Assembly (NCBI GenBank): GCA_003562475.1
Contig: PWUU01000007.1
Location: forward strand, 1 to 64,000
Source: Dehalococcoidia bacterium
Lineage (GTDB): Bacteria; Chloroflexota; Dehalococcoidia; GIF9; AB-539-J10
Direction of reading: 5' to 3'
DNA: 64,000 nucleotides
Shown here: positions 7,771 through 16,798 of the stretch, piece after piece
Numbering within the stretch: position 1 is the stretch's first letter
Layout of the letters: the number at the start of each line of letters is the position of its first letter
Notes under the pieces: generated by a model
What the model was told of the DNA's origin: nothing
Database searches by the model: none
What the model saw: the letters and a program-made list of their open reading frames with translations, nothing else
Made by a program: the position numbers and the translations under genes

Positions 7771-10218
7771 TCAGATTCTGGCCTTCCTAAGCCGCATGGC
7801 GTTCATCGTTACGGTAAAGGAGCTCAACGCCATAGCGAGGGCGCCGATCATCGGGTGCAGGAGTCCAAGGCCCGCAATCGGCACTGCCGTACCGTTATAG
7901 AACCATGCCCAGAAGTACCCCTGCTTGATCTTCCTGAACGTGGCCGTCGAAAGCCTGATTGCGGAAGCGATTCCAGCGATATCACCGCTTACCAGTATGA
8001 TGTCGCCGGCTTCAATAGCGATATCCGTGCCCGTGCCTATCGCAATGCCAACGTTTGACGCCATTATCGCCGGGGCATCGTTAATCCCGTCGCCAACCAT
8101 TGCAACCATTCCGTAATCCTGCTGCGCCCGCTGCACCATCTCCACCTTCTGTCCTGGCAGGACCTCAGCATACACTTCGTCTATGCCGACCTGCCTCGCG
8201 GTTGCATCGGCGGTGGTTCTGTTATCGCCGGTGAGCATTATGATCTTCAGTCCCAGCCTGTGGAGTTCCTGGATGGCCTCGGCCGCGCCCTCTTTCAGCG
8301 TGTCCGCGACTCCGATGACTCCCAGGACCTTTTCACCAGCCATAACCGTCATCGCCGTCTTTGCCTGCTCCTGCAGTTCCCTCAGCTTCGCACGCGTTCC
8401 GGGCTCCAGTTTGTCATCGCCAAGGATTTCGGGTTTGCCAACGAGAACGTCGACGCCTTCGATCGTCCCCCTCACTCCAATGCCGGTCACCGCTTCGAAG
8501 TTCCGGGGTGCAGCCAGGCTGATGCCCAGCTCCTGCGCCTTCCTCACGATTGCCTCTCCGAGCGGATGCTCCGAGCCCTTCTCCAGGCTCGCGGCGTAGT
8601 ACAGGACTCGCTCCTCATCACCCGCACCAAAGGGAACAACGTCAGTAACCTCGGGCTTTCCCTTCGTCAGGGTGCCCGTCTTATCCAGGATGATTGCCCT
8701 GACCTCCTTCATTGTCTGGATCGCCTCACCCTTCCGTATCAGGATGCCTCGTTCCGCGCCAAGGCCGCTGCCGACCATAAGCGCGGTTGGTGTGGCCAGC
8801 CCTAGAGCACAGGGGCAGGAGATCACCAGCACTGCCACCGTAGCCAGAATCGCCAGCACCAGATGAGGAAGGGCTGGATTCACCCAGGGCAGAAACACAA
8901 ACCGTTCGATGAAACCCCCGAAGAATCCCGGGAAGATCATCCAGAGCCCGAAGGTGAGCAGCGAATAGCCCATAACCGTGGGCACCATGTATCCCGTTAT
9001 CCTGTCGGCCCATTCCTGGATGGGAATCTTGCTCCCCTGGCACTCTTCCACCAGCTTGACTACCTGGGACAGGAAGCTGTCCTTTCCGACTCTTGTTGCC
9101 TTCACTTTCAGAAAACCACGCCCGTTCACCGTGGCCCCGATCACTCCGTCTCCGCGCTTCTTGCTGACAGGGACGCTCTCACCCGTCGCCATCGATTCAT
9201 CGATCGCGCTTTCTCCCTCGACGACCTCGCCGTCGGTGGGTATCTTCTCTCCCGGGCGGATGACCATGATGTCCCCGGCTACCACCTCAGAGATGGGAAC
9301 CTCGATCTCCTGGTTGTCCCTCAGTATCCTGGCGTTCTTGGCTCCCAGCGTGAGCAGCTTCTTGATCGCCTGGGAGGCACTGCCCCTGGACTTCACCTCC
9401 AGATACCTTCCGAGCAGGTGGAAGATCATGATCCAGGTCGCCATTTCCACGAAGGTTGTGTACGGGAACCAGAGCCCCGCTATGCCCGCAACGTACGGGG
9501 GCGCGGAACCGAGGAATATCAGCGAGTCCATGTTTGGCCTCAGATTGCGGAAAGCTCTGAGTGCAGAGCGCTGGGTACTCCACCCCCAGATGAAGACCAC
9601 GGGAAAGCCAAGCAGGAGCGTGAACAGCACATAGAAGGGAATGACAACCGGCGTCATGAAGTGGACCGCCATGAGGACCATTATTATCGAGCCCGGGATG
9701 AGCGAGTACCTGAAGCGATTCCGGGCTTCCTGCGTCCGGCGGATGTCTTCCTCGATGGCGTCCTCGGGGCTTTCGTCCTCGGCGGTGCCCAGGAACCGGT
9801 ATCCGGCGCCCTCTACGGCACGTCTCAGGTCATGGATAGAGACTGCGTCGCTGGCGTATTCCACCGTAGCTCGCTCGGTGGCCAGATTAACGCTCGCCGA
9901 CAGCACGCCATCCAGCCCCCTAAGAGCGTCCTCGACATGACTCACACAGGAGGCGCAGGTCATATCTCCGATGCTCAGCACTATGCGCGCTCGACGAACC
10001 TCGTAGCCGGTGCTGCCAACGGCCCTCACGAGGTCGGCGACCCCTGCCACCGACGGGTCATACTGCACGGTCGCCTTCTCGGTGGCCAGGTTCACGCTGA
10101 CCTCCGAGACTCCTGCAACCTTTCTCAACGCCTCCTCTACATGGGAGACGCAGGAGGCACAGGTCATACCTGCGACCGGAAGGGTTACCTTCGTCGTCTG
10201 CTTCGTGCGGTCAGTCAT
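7771..10218 (-). CDS. copA: Cu(I)-exporting P1B-type ATPase
   Basis: CopA pumps Cu(I) out of the cytoplasm using ATP. The 815-residue protein has two N-terminal heavy-metal-associated domains, each with MTCASC (Cys20/Cys23 and Cys88/Cys91), then membrane helices, a TGES actuator loop, the metal-channel motif [13 protein letters not shown], the phosphorylation site DKTGTLTKG, the SEHPLGEAI motif and GDGINDAPA. All key residues are present. ATG 10218 follows GAGGAGG. An IS630-family element ends 26 bases upstream of the start and separates the gene from its old upstream region, so expression may now come from the IS. The CsoR-type gene at 4008 is the natural regulator. Confidence 0.95.
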   Translation of the reverse strand: MTDRTKQTTKVTLPVAGMTCASCVSHVEEALRKVAGVSEVSVNLATEKATVQYDPSVAGVADLVRAVGSTGYEVRRARIVLSIGDMTCASCVSHVEDALRGLDGVLSASVNLATERATVEYASDAVSIHDLRRAVEGAGYRFLGTAEDESPEDAIEEDIRRTQEARNRFRYSLIPGSIIMVLMAVHFMTPVVIPFYVLFTLLLGFPVVFIWGWSTQRSALRAFRNLRPNMDSLIFLGSAPPYVAGIAGLWFPYTTFVEMATWIMIFHLLGRYLEVKSRGSASQAIKKLLTLGAKNARILRDNQEIEVPISEVVAGDIMVIRPGEKIPTDGEVVEGESAIDESMATGESVPVSKKRGDGVIGATVNGRGFLKVKATRVGKDSFLSQVVKLVEECQGSKIPIQEWADRITGYMVPTVMGYSLLTFGLWMIFPGFFGGFIERFVFLPWVNPALPHLVLAILATVAVLVISCPCALGLATPTALMVGSGLGAERGILIRKGEAIQTMKEVRAIILDKTGTLTKGKPEVTDVVPFGAGDEERVLYYAASLEKGSEHPLGEAIVRKAQELGISLAAPRNFEAVTGIGVRGTIEGVDVLVGKPEILGDDKLEPGTRAKLRELQEQAKTAMTVMAGEKVLGVIGVADTLKEGAAEAIQELHRLGLKIIMLTGDNRTTADATARQVGIDEVYAEVLPGQKVEMVQRAQQDYGMVAMVGDGINDAPAIMASNVGIAIGTGTDIAIEAGDIILVSGDIAGIASAIRLSTATFRKIKQGYFWAWFYNGTAVPIAGLGLLHPMIGALAMALSSFTVTMNAMRLRKARI

Positions 10219-10245
10219 CTGTCATCAGCCTCCTCAAGCCAGGTA

Positions 10246-10263
10246 CTAATGGTCTCATAATAG
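10246..10263 (+). repeat. IS630 left inverted repeat
   Basis: CTAATGGTCTCATAATAG matches the other end in 16 of 18 positions. The transposase stop codon (10255-10257) lies inside it. Confidence 0.85.
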
Positions 10264-11298
10264 GCCGGTCTCACTGAATCGCAGCATATGCGGTCTCGGG
10301 CAGAGCAAAGAAGGAGCGTACGAGAGCAGGCAGTTTCTGCATCTTTCTGAGATGGAAATGACCAGTTGTTTCAGGTGATCGAGACCGGCTATGGTTTGTC
10401 TCCCAACGCTGTGATGCTTCAGGTGGTTCCAGACCTGTTCGTCAGGGTTGAGTTCCGGGGAGTATGGCGGAAGGTGGAAGAGCTGCAGCTTCCCTCCGGT
10501 GGAGGCGACGAATCTGGAGACCGCCACCGATTTGTGCACCGGATGGCCATCGACAATCAGGAACACAGGACGAGGCCAGTTGTGTATCAGCCGCTTCAAG
10601 AAAGCAATGAAGATATCACTGGTGAGCCAGCCCTCAATGAGCATGAAGCGCATGGCTCCACGGGGGGAGACGGCAGACACCATGCTGCAGCCGAAACGGG
10701 CCCCGGTAGTGGCAACCACAGGTGTCTTGCCCCGAGCCGCCCAGGTCCCGCCCGAGTGGAAGTCGGAGCGCACTCCCGCCTCATCACCGAAGAATATGTC
10801 CGCCTTCTGCTTGCGCGCCAGAGCGCGGATCCTCGGGTATTCCTCCTGGACCCATCTGTCAACGAGCCCACCATCCCTCTGAAAGGCGCGGCACATCGGC
10901 CTCTGAGGGCCGAAGCCGAGTTGCCTCAGCAGGCGACAGATCGAGGCTTTGCTGAGACGAATGTGGAACTGGCGCCACACCACTTCAGCTGCCATGGCGC
11001 TCGTCCACAAGGCAAAAGGGAACTTCATCTGCCGCGGGTCCTTCATCACCGTTTCGTCGATACACCGCATCATCTCGGCTGTCAGTCTAGGCGGGCGGCC
11101 ACCGCGCTTGCGAGCATCCAGGGCATGCCATCCTCCCTGGCGATAGCGGGCAAGCCAGCCGAACAGCGTAGACCTCTGCACTCCAAGCACCCTGGCCACC
11201 GGTGTTGCCGGTTGTCCATCCTGAACCGCCAACACCCCTCGCTTACGCAGTTCCGTGAGTTCACTATGCGTAAGCCGTCGCGCATCTGTTTCTCTCAT
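10255..11298 (-). CDS. IS630-family transposase
   Basis: A 347-residue DDE transposase in one frame. The N-terminal HTH part includes ATPVARVLGVQRSTLFGWL; the catalytic part shows Asp in FFGDEAGVRSDF, Asp in FLIVDGHPVHKS and Glu in LPPYSPELNPDEQVW, the usual DDE pattern of the family. An upstream extension of the frame to 11445 crosses the inverted repeat and is not native; ATG 11298 gives the normal length. No frameshift or stop is seen, so the enzyme is probably active. Confidence 0.93.
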   Translation of the reverse strand: MRETDARRLTHSELTELRKRGVLAVQDGQPATPVARVLGVQRSTLFGWLARYRQGGWHALDARKRGGRPPRLTAEMMRCIDETVMKDPRQMKFPFALWTSAMAAEVVWRQFHIRLSKASICRLLRQLGFGPQRPMCRAFQRDGGLVDRWVQEEYPRIRALARKQKADIFFGDEAGVRSDFHSGGTWAARGKTPVVATTGARFGCSMVSAVSPRGAMRFMLIEGWLTSDIFIAFLKRLIHNWPRPVFLIVDGHPVHKSVAVSRFVASTGGKLQLFHLPPYSPELNPDEQVWNHLKHHSVGRQTIAGLDHLKQLVISISERCRNCLLSYAPSLLCPRPHMLRFSETGLL

Positions 11299-11335
11299 GC
11301 CCCAATAGTAACCTGTTGAGGCCAACATGCCTACA

Positions 11336-11353
11336 CTACTATGAGACCATGAG
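11336..11353 (-). repeat. IS630 right inverted repeat
   Basis: On the minus strand this reads CTCATGGTCTCATAGTAG, the partner of the repeat at 10246-10263. Confidence 0.85.
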
Positions 11354-11567
11354 TATGTGAGGCAGTCTTGCGAGGGTGCGCGTCTGTCCACGCCCGTGAC
11401 ATCATCGAAGCCTGGAGGAAGGACCACAACAGCGCCGAGCCGCACATCTCTCCTGGCGGTCGGACGTCACAAGAGTACGCAGAGACAACGACCGGACTCC
11501 AATTGATACTGACGTCACATTCGGGGTATGGGCAAGGGACGGGGAAAGGTCAGTATCGTTGAACGTG

Positions 11568-12263
11568 TCAGGTCTTTCTTGCTCTTATTATCACCAGGTG
11601 TCCCCTCTTCACGAGGCCTCTTCTATCCACCACCAACTGGCTCTCCTCCAGAAGCCCATCCAACCCCCCGTCTTCCACAAAGTCTCTGAGAAGGTCTGCA
11701 TGACCGACGAGAAACTCCACAAACTTGATGAAGGACGAAAACAGGCTATCAGGAAGCGGGGTCTGAAAATCGGTGAAGACCAGTACCCCATTGCTCTTAA
11801 GTACCCTTGTCATTTCGGCAATGATCCTGTGTCTGACCGGCCTTTCTATTTCATGTAAAGCAAGAGAAATAGAGACGCAGTCGAAGACACTGCTTTGAAA
11901 GGGTAAGTTCTGGGCATCTGCTGTCTGAAACGCTACGTTAGTCAGCCCCTTTCTCAGGTGCTTCGTCTCGGCCATCTCTATCATGTCAGGGCTAATGTCT
12001 ATGCCGTAAGCGATAACGCCTTCCTGGGCGTACACAATTGACTGCTCTCCGGTTCCACAGCATATGTCCAGTGCCATATTGCCTGCTCGAAGTCCCGAGA
12101 GCTGCAGGACATGACATCTGATGTCCCGTAACCAGGGGTCTGCGAAGGCGGAGTATAGAGAAGTAAGCCACCGATTATACCGCATTGACCTTACCCCCCT
12201 GATGATACCAGCGCCAAATGGAGTCCTCCTCTGGTCCTCCAGTCTATCAGAGGATTCCGACAC
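11568..12263 (-). CDS. Class I SAM-dependent methyltransferase, UbiE-like
   Basis: A Rossmann-fold methyltransferase with motif I LDICCGTGEQSIV, the acidic end of strand 2 in YGIDISPDMIEMA, motif II-like ADAQNLPFQSSVFD and motif IV SLALHEI. It resembles the UbiE/MenG group, but no quinone genes are adjacent, so the substrate is open. The longest frame starts at GTG 12263; ATG 12185 (Met27), preceded by a G-rich AAGG site, is an equally good start and gives about 205 residues. The gene lies upstream of the old copA region on the same strand. Confidence 0.82.
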   Translation of the reverse strand: MSESSDRLEDQRRTPFGAGIIRGVRSMRYNRWLTSLYSAFADPWLRDIRCHVLQLSGLRAGNMALDICCGTGEQSIVYAQEGVIAYGIDISPDMIEMAETKHLRKGLTNVAFQTADAQNLPFQSSVFDCVSISLALHEIERPVRHRIIAEMTRVLKSNGVLVFTDFQTPLPDSLFSSFIKFVEFLVGHADLLRDFVEDGGLDGLLEESQLVVDRRGLVKRGHLVIIRARKT

Positions 12264-12316
12264 AAACCGGTACCGATTCCAGGGGAAGGCTCAAGGGGTA
12301 GTGTGGGACTTGCGAT

Positions 12317-12440
12317 TGTCGATTTGAGGTGCCCCAGGAACTTGGACACTGGTGTTGATTGGAGTTCTGCTCCCGAATACAGGGAAAAAGGAGCAGGACA
12401 CGAAACGGAACTGCAGGACAGACATTCCGGCATTGTCGGT
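12317..12440 (+). mobile_element. IS3-family end fragment (copy B)
   Basis: This stretch aligns with the minus strand of copy A near 3790-3911: both begin TGTC..TTTGAGGTG.CCCA, both share GGAGTTCTGC and CAGGACACG, and the match continues to GCATTG. It covers only the terminus and the first codons of OrfA. It forms the 5' extension of the metallo-hydrolase frame, which shows that the extension is not part of that gene. Confidence 0.6.
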
Positions 12441-12551
12441 TGCGGCGTGAGTGTCTCGCGTGTATTGTTCGACCGCATAGCGTCGGGCGGTCATGATCTC
12501 TCAGGCACACTCCCCACCGTCCGGCAGTATATCGCTTCAGATAGGAGACGG

Positions 12552-13382
12552 GTGTTGGGACAGGTCCAAGTACGATACTACGGCTACAATGGGTTCGTGG
12601 TTGAGGGGAACGAGTATAAAGTTGTCATTGACCCCGGGGGAGATCTGTACCTGCTGCGCATGCGACCGGTGATCCCGAGGACTGAGTGGAACGGTGTCAC
12701 TCACATCGTGGTGACGCATGGCGACCCTGACCATTGCTGGCATGTTGACAGGGTTGCCGAGGCGTCGGGAGCGCCCGTCATCTGCGGGACACAGCTTGTC
12801 GAGCGGCATGAGAGCCGATGGTTTCTCGCCTCGCCACGAGCACGGAAGCTTGAGTACACCACCCCCATTGAACGCGTCGTTCCCATGCAGCCAGGTGAAG
12901 CCACCCGGGTCGAGGGCATCGACATACGGGCGATACGCACCGAGCACGGACCGCTCCGACTCTCTATGCTCTTCGGCCTGATCCACAAGGAATTCACCAC
13001 GGAGGCTGATGAGCGCTTCGCCCTTGGGGCCACCGGATTCGTGCTTGATCTTGACGGCGTCCGAATTGCCACCCTGGGTGATTCCATCATGCTGCCCGAG
13101 TGGCAGACTCTCAGCCTCGACGTGCTCATAATTCCTATCGGCGGACGGAAAGCAGGGAACACCATGGATGAGGAACAGGCTGTCGCAGCGGTGGCGCTGA
13201 TTCGGCCTCGCCTGGTCATCCCGTGCCACTACAACTGTGGATTCCTCTTCAGACGAACTGCCAACCCCGCTGACACCGAACGCTTTCGTGCAGGTGTTGA
13301 AGCGCTGGGCGTCCGGTGCGCCATCATGGTCCCAGGCGACGAACTGGACTACTCGAGCAGCGATTCGGACGCACTGCCTTGA
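12552..13382 (+). CDS. Metallo-beta-lactamase-fold hydrolase
   Basis: A 276-residue UlaG/RomA-like metal hydrolase. The opening VRYYGYNGFVVEG and VVIDPGGDL are typical of the fold; the metal motif is THGDPDHCWHVD, where the usual HxHxDH has Asp in place of the second His; a later strand has LGDS and IPCHYN. The start is GTG 12552 (or TTG 12555) with GGAG upstream. The longer open frame begins in IS3-derived sequence and is rejected. Substrate unknown. Confidence 0.78.
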   Translation: MLGQVQVRYYGYNGFVVEGNEYKVVIDPGGDLYLLRMRPVIPRTEWNGVTHIVVTHGDPDHCWHVDRVAEASGAPVICGTQLVERHESRWFLASPRARKLEYTTPIERVVPMQPGEATRVEGIDIRAIRTEHGPLRLSMLFGLIHKEFTTEADERFALGATGFVLDLDGVRIATLGDSIMLPEWQTLSLDVLIIPIGGRKAGNTMDEEQAVAAVALIRPRLVIPCHYNCGFLFRRTANPADTERFRAGVEALGVRCAIMVPGDELDYSSSDSDALP

Positions 13383-13552
13383 CCGGTGCCTCTGCGGCAC
13401 TTCCCCCCATGGCGTGAAAGCGGCAGAGGGATGCAGGCTGGGAGCAAGCCGCAGTTCGAGCCAGGGCTGCGACTGCCGGTGGGGTCGTCGGGACAGGAGA
13501 GACGAGGATCCTCTCGCAGAGGACACCTTGAGACGTGGGCCGCGGGCATCTG

Positions 13553-14056
13553 TCACAGGTCAGCAGCGTTGGCCAAGTCCATGAGCTCATCCAAGACCTT
13601 GTGTAGCACGGGAAACTCTCGTCTGGTCATCCTTATCCTGGCAAGCGGCGTGCCAGATGTGACATCAAACACGTGCTTGTGGTAGTCGTCTAAGTCATCC
13701 TCATTGTCGTACCGAAGGATGTTGTGCTTGCCGGCTATCCGTGCGTTGTAGCTGTACGAGAGACACCTGACACGAAGCTGACCATTCTGCATGTGCTCAG
13801 TCTCAATGTATTTGCGGACTGACAGGATTACGTTACGGAGGCAGTAAACCTCGCCGGCGAAGGTAATGAACACTCGGCCGTCAACGTCGTACTGGTTGAA
13901 ACAGGGGATCGGATAGGAATGGTCAACAAATGGATGATTCTCTAGGTGTCGGATGTGGAGGTACCTATAGTTCTCGAAGCTGTTCCAGTCGTGGGGGTCC
14001 GGCCCTTGGAATATCCGTTCTGAAGGTGGGACAACACCGTGAAGGTCTGCATCCAC
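13553..14056 (-). CDS. TumE-like (DUF6516) toxin candidate
   Basis: The C-terminal half matches the DUF6516/TumE pattern: VRCLSYSYNARIAG, then NILRYDNEDD and YHKHVF. Family members are small toxins of type II toxin-antitoxin pairs. The longest frame overlaps the upstream partner gene by 115 bases, so the true start may be a later codon. The partner encodes an HTH-like protein. The two face the same way and probably form one unit inside an accessory region. Activity is inferred only. Confidence 0.62.
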   Translation of the reverse strand: MDADLHGVVPPSERIFQGPDPHDWNSFENYRYLHIRHLENHPFVDHSYPIPCFNQYDVDGRVFITFAGEVYCLRNVILSVRKYIETEHMQNGQLRVRCLSYSYNARIAGKHNILRYDNEDDLDDYHKHVFDVTSGTPLARIRMTRREFPVLHKVLDELMDLANAADL

Positions 14057-14232
14057 TTGCCTATCGCCTCAGTCTCAGTTGTTCGGCCCTCTCTAATGGC
14101 CCGACGCATCGCAATCGAGGACACCCCATAGCTGACTTCGTAGCGGGTGACTTCGGACTGGAGTCGGTCGGTTAGTTCGCAGCCGGGGCGCACCTTGATG
14201 CCATAGCGGCGTTCAGTGGCGGTCAAGTCCAT
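13942..14232 (-). CDS. TumA-like antitoxin candidate
   Basis: A 96-residue protein whose middle, VSYGVSSIAMRRAIREGR followed by a WMQTF aromatic stretch, fits the short helical antitoxins that sit next to DUF6516 toxins. ATG 14232 has GGGGGG six bases upstream. The last 38 residues overlap the toxin frame and look less natural, so a frameshift or shorter product is possible. It would bind the toxin and repress the pair. Confidence 0.5.
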   Translation of the reverse strand: MDLTATERRYGIKVRPGCELTDRLQSEVTRYEVSYGVSSIAMRRAIREGRTTETEAIGKWMQTFTVLSHLQNGYSKGRTPTTGTASRTIGTSTSDT

Positions 14233-14377
14233 GCTAATCCCCCCTTGACTTAGTCCGTACCCAACCTACTATCATTGTGCAGAAGTTGGCTTGTGATGTC
14301 AATGGGCTCGGTTGCGTGTTGCGTAAGGATATCACCAATCTCACAGTAGTCAAATCTGCCTCTGCCAAACCAGAGAC

Positions 14378-14854
14378 CTAGTCTGAAGGTGTCGCTAGAC
14401 ACTGGTCGACTGTGCGTGCTGCAGCCTCCTGCAATCCGGGGAGAACATGCGAGTACGTGTCCATCGTGACGGCGATGTTGCTGTGCCTGAGCCTCTCACT
14501 GACAACCTTCGGATGGACACCGGCGGTCAGCAGGATCGTAGCGTGGGCATGACGCAAGCCATGCAGGGTGAGGTGAGGGAGTCCGGCCTTCTTTACAACA
14601 GTCTGGAAGTCCTGGCTGAGTTCATCGGGTATGACCGGTCGTCCATCGGGACGCGTGAAGACGTATCCGCTGTCCGTCCAGGCTTCGCCCACTAGCAAGC
14701 GCTGCGCGGTCTGGTAGTCTCTGACTGATTCAAGGACCTTGACCGCTTCAGGAGACAGGGCGATTGACCGGCGCGAGCGCGTGGTCTGGGGTTGCCCAAT
14801 AATGAGCCCCTGGCCCGTAATAACAGGGGGTCTGTAACGCCAAGAGGCAGGGCC
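14378..14854 (-). pseudogene. Tyrosine integrase, C-terminal catalytic fragment
   Basis: The frame is open from 14854 and shows the end of a phage-type integrase: TRSRRSIALSPEAVKVL, YVFTRPDGRP, the catalytic LTLHGLRHAHATILL, then HSNIAVTMDTYSHV with the Tyr nucleophile. The N-terminal arm-binding and core-binding domains and the first catalytic Arg are missing; a stop lies at 14855-14857. It is a remnant of an integrating element next to the tRNA cluster. Confidence 0.75.
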
Positions 14855-14995
14855 TCAGGGGGAGTATTGACAGTGTTTGCTTCGCGTACGACAATGCTTG
14901 TGCTGCACTGGAGAACTCGTCTAAGAGTGCGACATGTCCGCGTTCGGACTGTGGCACGGTGTCCAAGAGTCGAACTAGCGGGCAAGGGTCTCAGA

Positions 14996-16045
14996 GTGGT
15001 CGACAACAAGCGAGAGATAAGTCTGGCCGAAGAGCATCTGGAGAGGGTCGTGAGCCTCTCCACCGACGTGCTGGAGCGATTGCGACACGGGGCACGTGTG
15101 AGCGAGGTGCTCTCTGACATCAGTCTGATTGCGGCGATGCAAGGAGACCAGTGGGTAGAGGAACTGGTTTCATTGCTTGCATACGGATACGAACGGCACA
15201 CGGCCATGCAAGCCAAGGGAGTAGTGCGGCGTGCTTCACGCAAGGCAATGGAAACGTGGCTGTCACTCGTGGCAGTTGCAGACGTTCGACGAGTGGACCT
15301 TGAGAAGACAGCCGAGGAAGGTTTGCAGGTCGAGGACATAAAGCGAACCCAAGTGCTCACCGAAAGCGTGAGCATTTCGGAGCAGTGTGAGTTGGAGGAT
15401 GCGGGAAGTCCGCCACACCAAGCTGACAATCATGAACCCTCGAATTGGGCCCACTACAATGCGCTATTCCGGAGCGAACGGCAGGGAGTCCTGTATCGTG
15501 TTAGGTCGTACCTCAGTAACTACGTACAGCAGGTATGGCAGGAATCGACACGCGAGCAGCAGCGGATTCGCTTGCTCGGAATCGACTACCGCGTGGCGAT
15601 CACTAACCTCGATTCACTTCCTGGCGAACTAGGCGCTCAGTTGCTGGCTGCAGGTGACAATCTGAGGAGCTCGAATCCTCACAGCTGGCAGCTCTGCCTT
15701 CTGGGTTGTCGCAACGTGGTACTGGCCCTGGGGCGTGAACTGGGACCGTCGGACCCAGGGCAGTATACACTGCTGTGTGGCAGATCCATCGAGGTTGGGC
15801 CCACCCACGAGAAGAACGGGCTTCGGGCCTACCTTGACAAGAAGGCGCGCGAGACAGCTTCGATGAAGAGTATTGCCAGGATGGCAACAGAGGCGGACAA
15901 GCTGACCACACGGGTCTACGACGGAGGCTCCGCTGGAAAGAGCGGAGCCGGTGAGTATGACAAGGCAAAGAAAGTGCTGCTCGAAACCTACGCCCTGGTG
16001 CGGATTCTACGCAGCCTCGGAGCGTTCCCAGGCACTAGCCCTTAG
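14996..16045 (+). CDS. AbiTii-like candidate abortive-infection protein
   Basis: The protein (349 residues from GTG 14996, AAGGG seven bases upstream) has two parts that resemble AbiTii-type phage-defence proteins. The N-terminal helical part has SEVLSDISLIAAMQGDQWVE followed by LLAYGYE, like the xxWvxxELxGY pattern of the AbiTii domain. The C-terminal part has NLRSSNPHSWQLCLLGCRNV, like the helical domain that often follows it. A longer frame from 14792 overlaps the antisense integrase fragment and is less likely. Family assignment is by pattern memory and needs a profile search. The gene stands between the integrase fragment and the tRNA cluster, a common place for defence genes. Confidence 0.55.
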   Translation: MVDNKREISLAEEHLERVVSLSTDVLERLRHGARVSEVLSDISLIAAMQGDQWVEELVSLLAYGYERHTAMQAKGVVRRASRKAMETWLSLVAVADVRRVDLEKTAEEGLQVEDIKRTQVLTESVSISEQCELEDAGSPPHQADNHEPSNWAHYNALFRSERQGVLYRVRSYLSNYVQQVWQESTREQQRIRLLGIDYRVAITNLDSLPGELGAQLLAAGDNLRSSNPHSWQLCLLGCRNVVLALGRELGPSDPGQYTLLCGRSIEVGPTHEKNGLRAYLDKKARETASMKSIARMATEADKLTTRVYDGGSAGKSGAGEYDKAKKVLLETYALVRILRSLGAFPGTSP

Positions 16046-16184
16046 GTTCGAGCTTGGCAGTCTTGCTTGAGGAGCGCAGTTCGACGATAACGAGCAGCCG
16101 TGACCATTCTGTGACCATGTGGCGCGAAGACTCAGCAGATATGAAGGCAGACCAAACCTAGTCGTACGAACAAGCCACGTTCGG

Positions 16185-16267
16185 TGCCGAGGGGGGGATT
16201 CGAACCCACACTCCCTTGCGGGAAGCGGATTTTAAGTCCGCCGCGTCTGCCATTTCGCCACCTCGGC
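16185..16267 (-). tRNA. tRNA-Leu(TAA)
   Basis: Acceptor GCCGAGG pairs with CCTCGGC, A73 follows, anticodon loop CTTAAAA gives TAA, and the long variable arm TCCCGCAAGGGA marks a class II tRNA. Its 3' end points towards the integrase fragment. Confidence 0.95.
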
Positions 16268-16320
16268 ACAGGTCGGCTGGACGACCTCAAGGTCTGCGAG
16301 CTAACGTGGAAAACAATACA

Positions 16321-16393
16321 AGGCGGCGAGCGGATTCGAACCGCTGAATAGGGGTTTTGCAGACCCCCGCCTTAACCACTTGGCTACACCGCC
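16321..16393 (-). tRNA. tRNA-Cys(GCA)
   Basis: Acceptor GGCGGTG pairs with CGCCGCC, discriminator T73 as in tRNA-Cys, and the anticodon loop CTGCAAA gives GCA. Confidence 0.95.
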
Positions 16394-16416
16394 ATGTAGA
16401 GAGAGAAGAGAATTGG

Positions 16417-16488
16417 AGCGGAAGACGAGATTCGAACTCGCGACTTCCTCCTTGGCAAGGAGGCGTTCTACCACTGAACTACTTCCGC
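16417..16488 (-). tRNA. tRNA-Gly(GCC)
   Basis: Acceptor GCGGAAG pairs with CTTCCGC, T73, anticodon loop TTGCCAA gives GCC. Confidence 0.95.
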
Positions 16489-16537
16489 ACAGTCTTCATT
16501 GTACTGTCTCACGCACAGCTGTTCAAGGCAAGGGAAA

Positions 16538-16621
16538 TGCCGAGGGGGAGACTTGAACTCCCACGGGCTCACGCCCACCACCCCCTCAAGATGGCGTGTC
16601 TACCATTTCCACCACCTCGGC
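16538..16621 (-). tRNA. tRNA-Leu(GAG)
   Basis: Acceptor GCCGAGG pairs with CCTCGGC, anticodon stem CCATC/GGTGG with loop TTGAGGG gives GAG, and there is a long variable arm. Confidence 0.93.
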
Positions 16622-16625
16622 ATGG

Positions 16626-16699
16626 CAGGGGCGGCAGGATTCGAACCCACGACTCGCGGTTTTGGAGACCGCTGCTCTACCGGACTGAGCTACGCCCCT
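16626..16699 (-). tRNA. tRNA-Trp(CCA)
   Basis: Acceptor AGGGGCG pairs with CGCCCCT, discriminator G73 as in bacterial tRNA-Trp, anticodon loop CTCCAAA gives CCA. Confidence 0.95.
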
Positions 16700-16721
16700 A
16701 TGCACACTATTATCGTTCAAG

Positions 16722-16795
16722 TACCCCTGGGGCGACTCGAACGCCCGACACGCGGTTTAGGAAACCGCTGCTCTGTCCTGCTGAGCTACAGGGGC
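16722..16795 (-). tRNA. tRNA-Arg(CCT)
   Basis: Acceptor GCCCCTG pairs with CAGGGGT through a G1-U72 pair, anticodon loop TTCCTAA gives CCT. Confidence 0.92.
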
Positions 16796-16798
16796 TGG

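Larger units (their letters stand above)
10246..11353 (-). mobile_element. Complete IS630-family element between TA sites
   Basis: The element is 1,108 bases with imperfect 18-base inverted repeats and is flanked by TA on both sides (10244-10245 and 11354-11355), the target duplication expected for IS630/Tc1-mariner elements. It carries one intact transposase gene, transcribed towards copA. Confidence 0.88.

Noticed and set aside
11299-11445. Extended N-terminus of the IS630 transposase
   Set aside because: It runs across the inverted repeat and out of the element; ATG 11298 gives the normal family length.
12303-12551. Extended N-terminus of the metallo-hydrolase
   Set aside because: The extra codons come from an IS3 end that is also present at 3788-3911, and a ribosome site precedes GTG 12552.
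12537-13556. A 339-residue minus-strand open frame
   Set aside because: It is antisense to the metallo-hydrolase, whose metal motif and fold pattern are clear.
14692-15429. A 245-residue Ser/Arg-rich minus-strand frame
   Set aside because: It is antisense to the AbiTii-like gene and has shadow-type composition; only the separate integrase frame in this area shows catalytic motifs.
16046-16184. Attachment site at the tRNA-Leu(TAA) 3' end
   Set aside because: I looked for a second copy of the tRNA 3' sequence to the left and found none by eye, so no att site is claimed.
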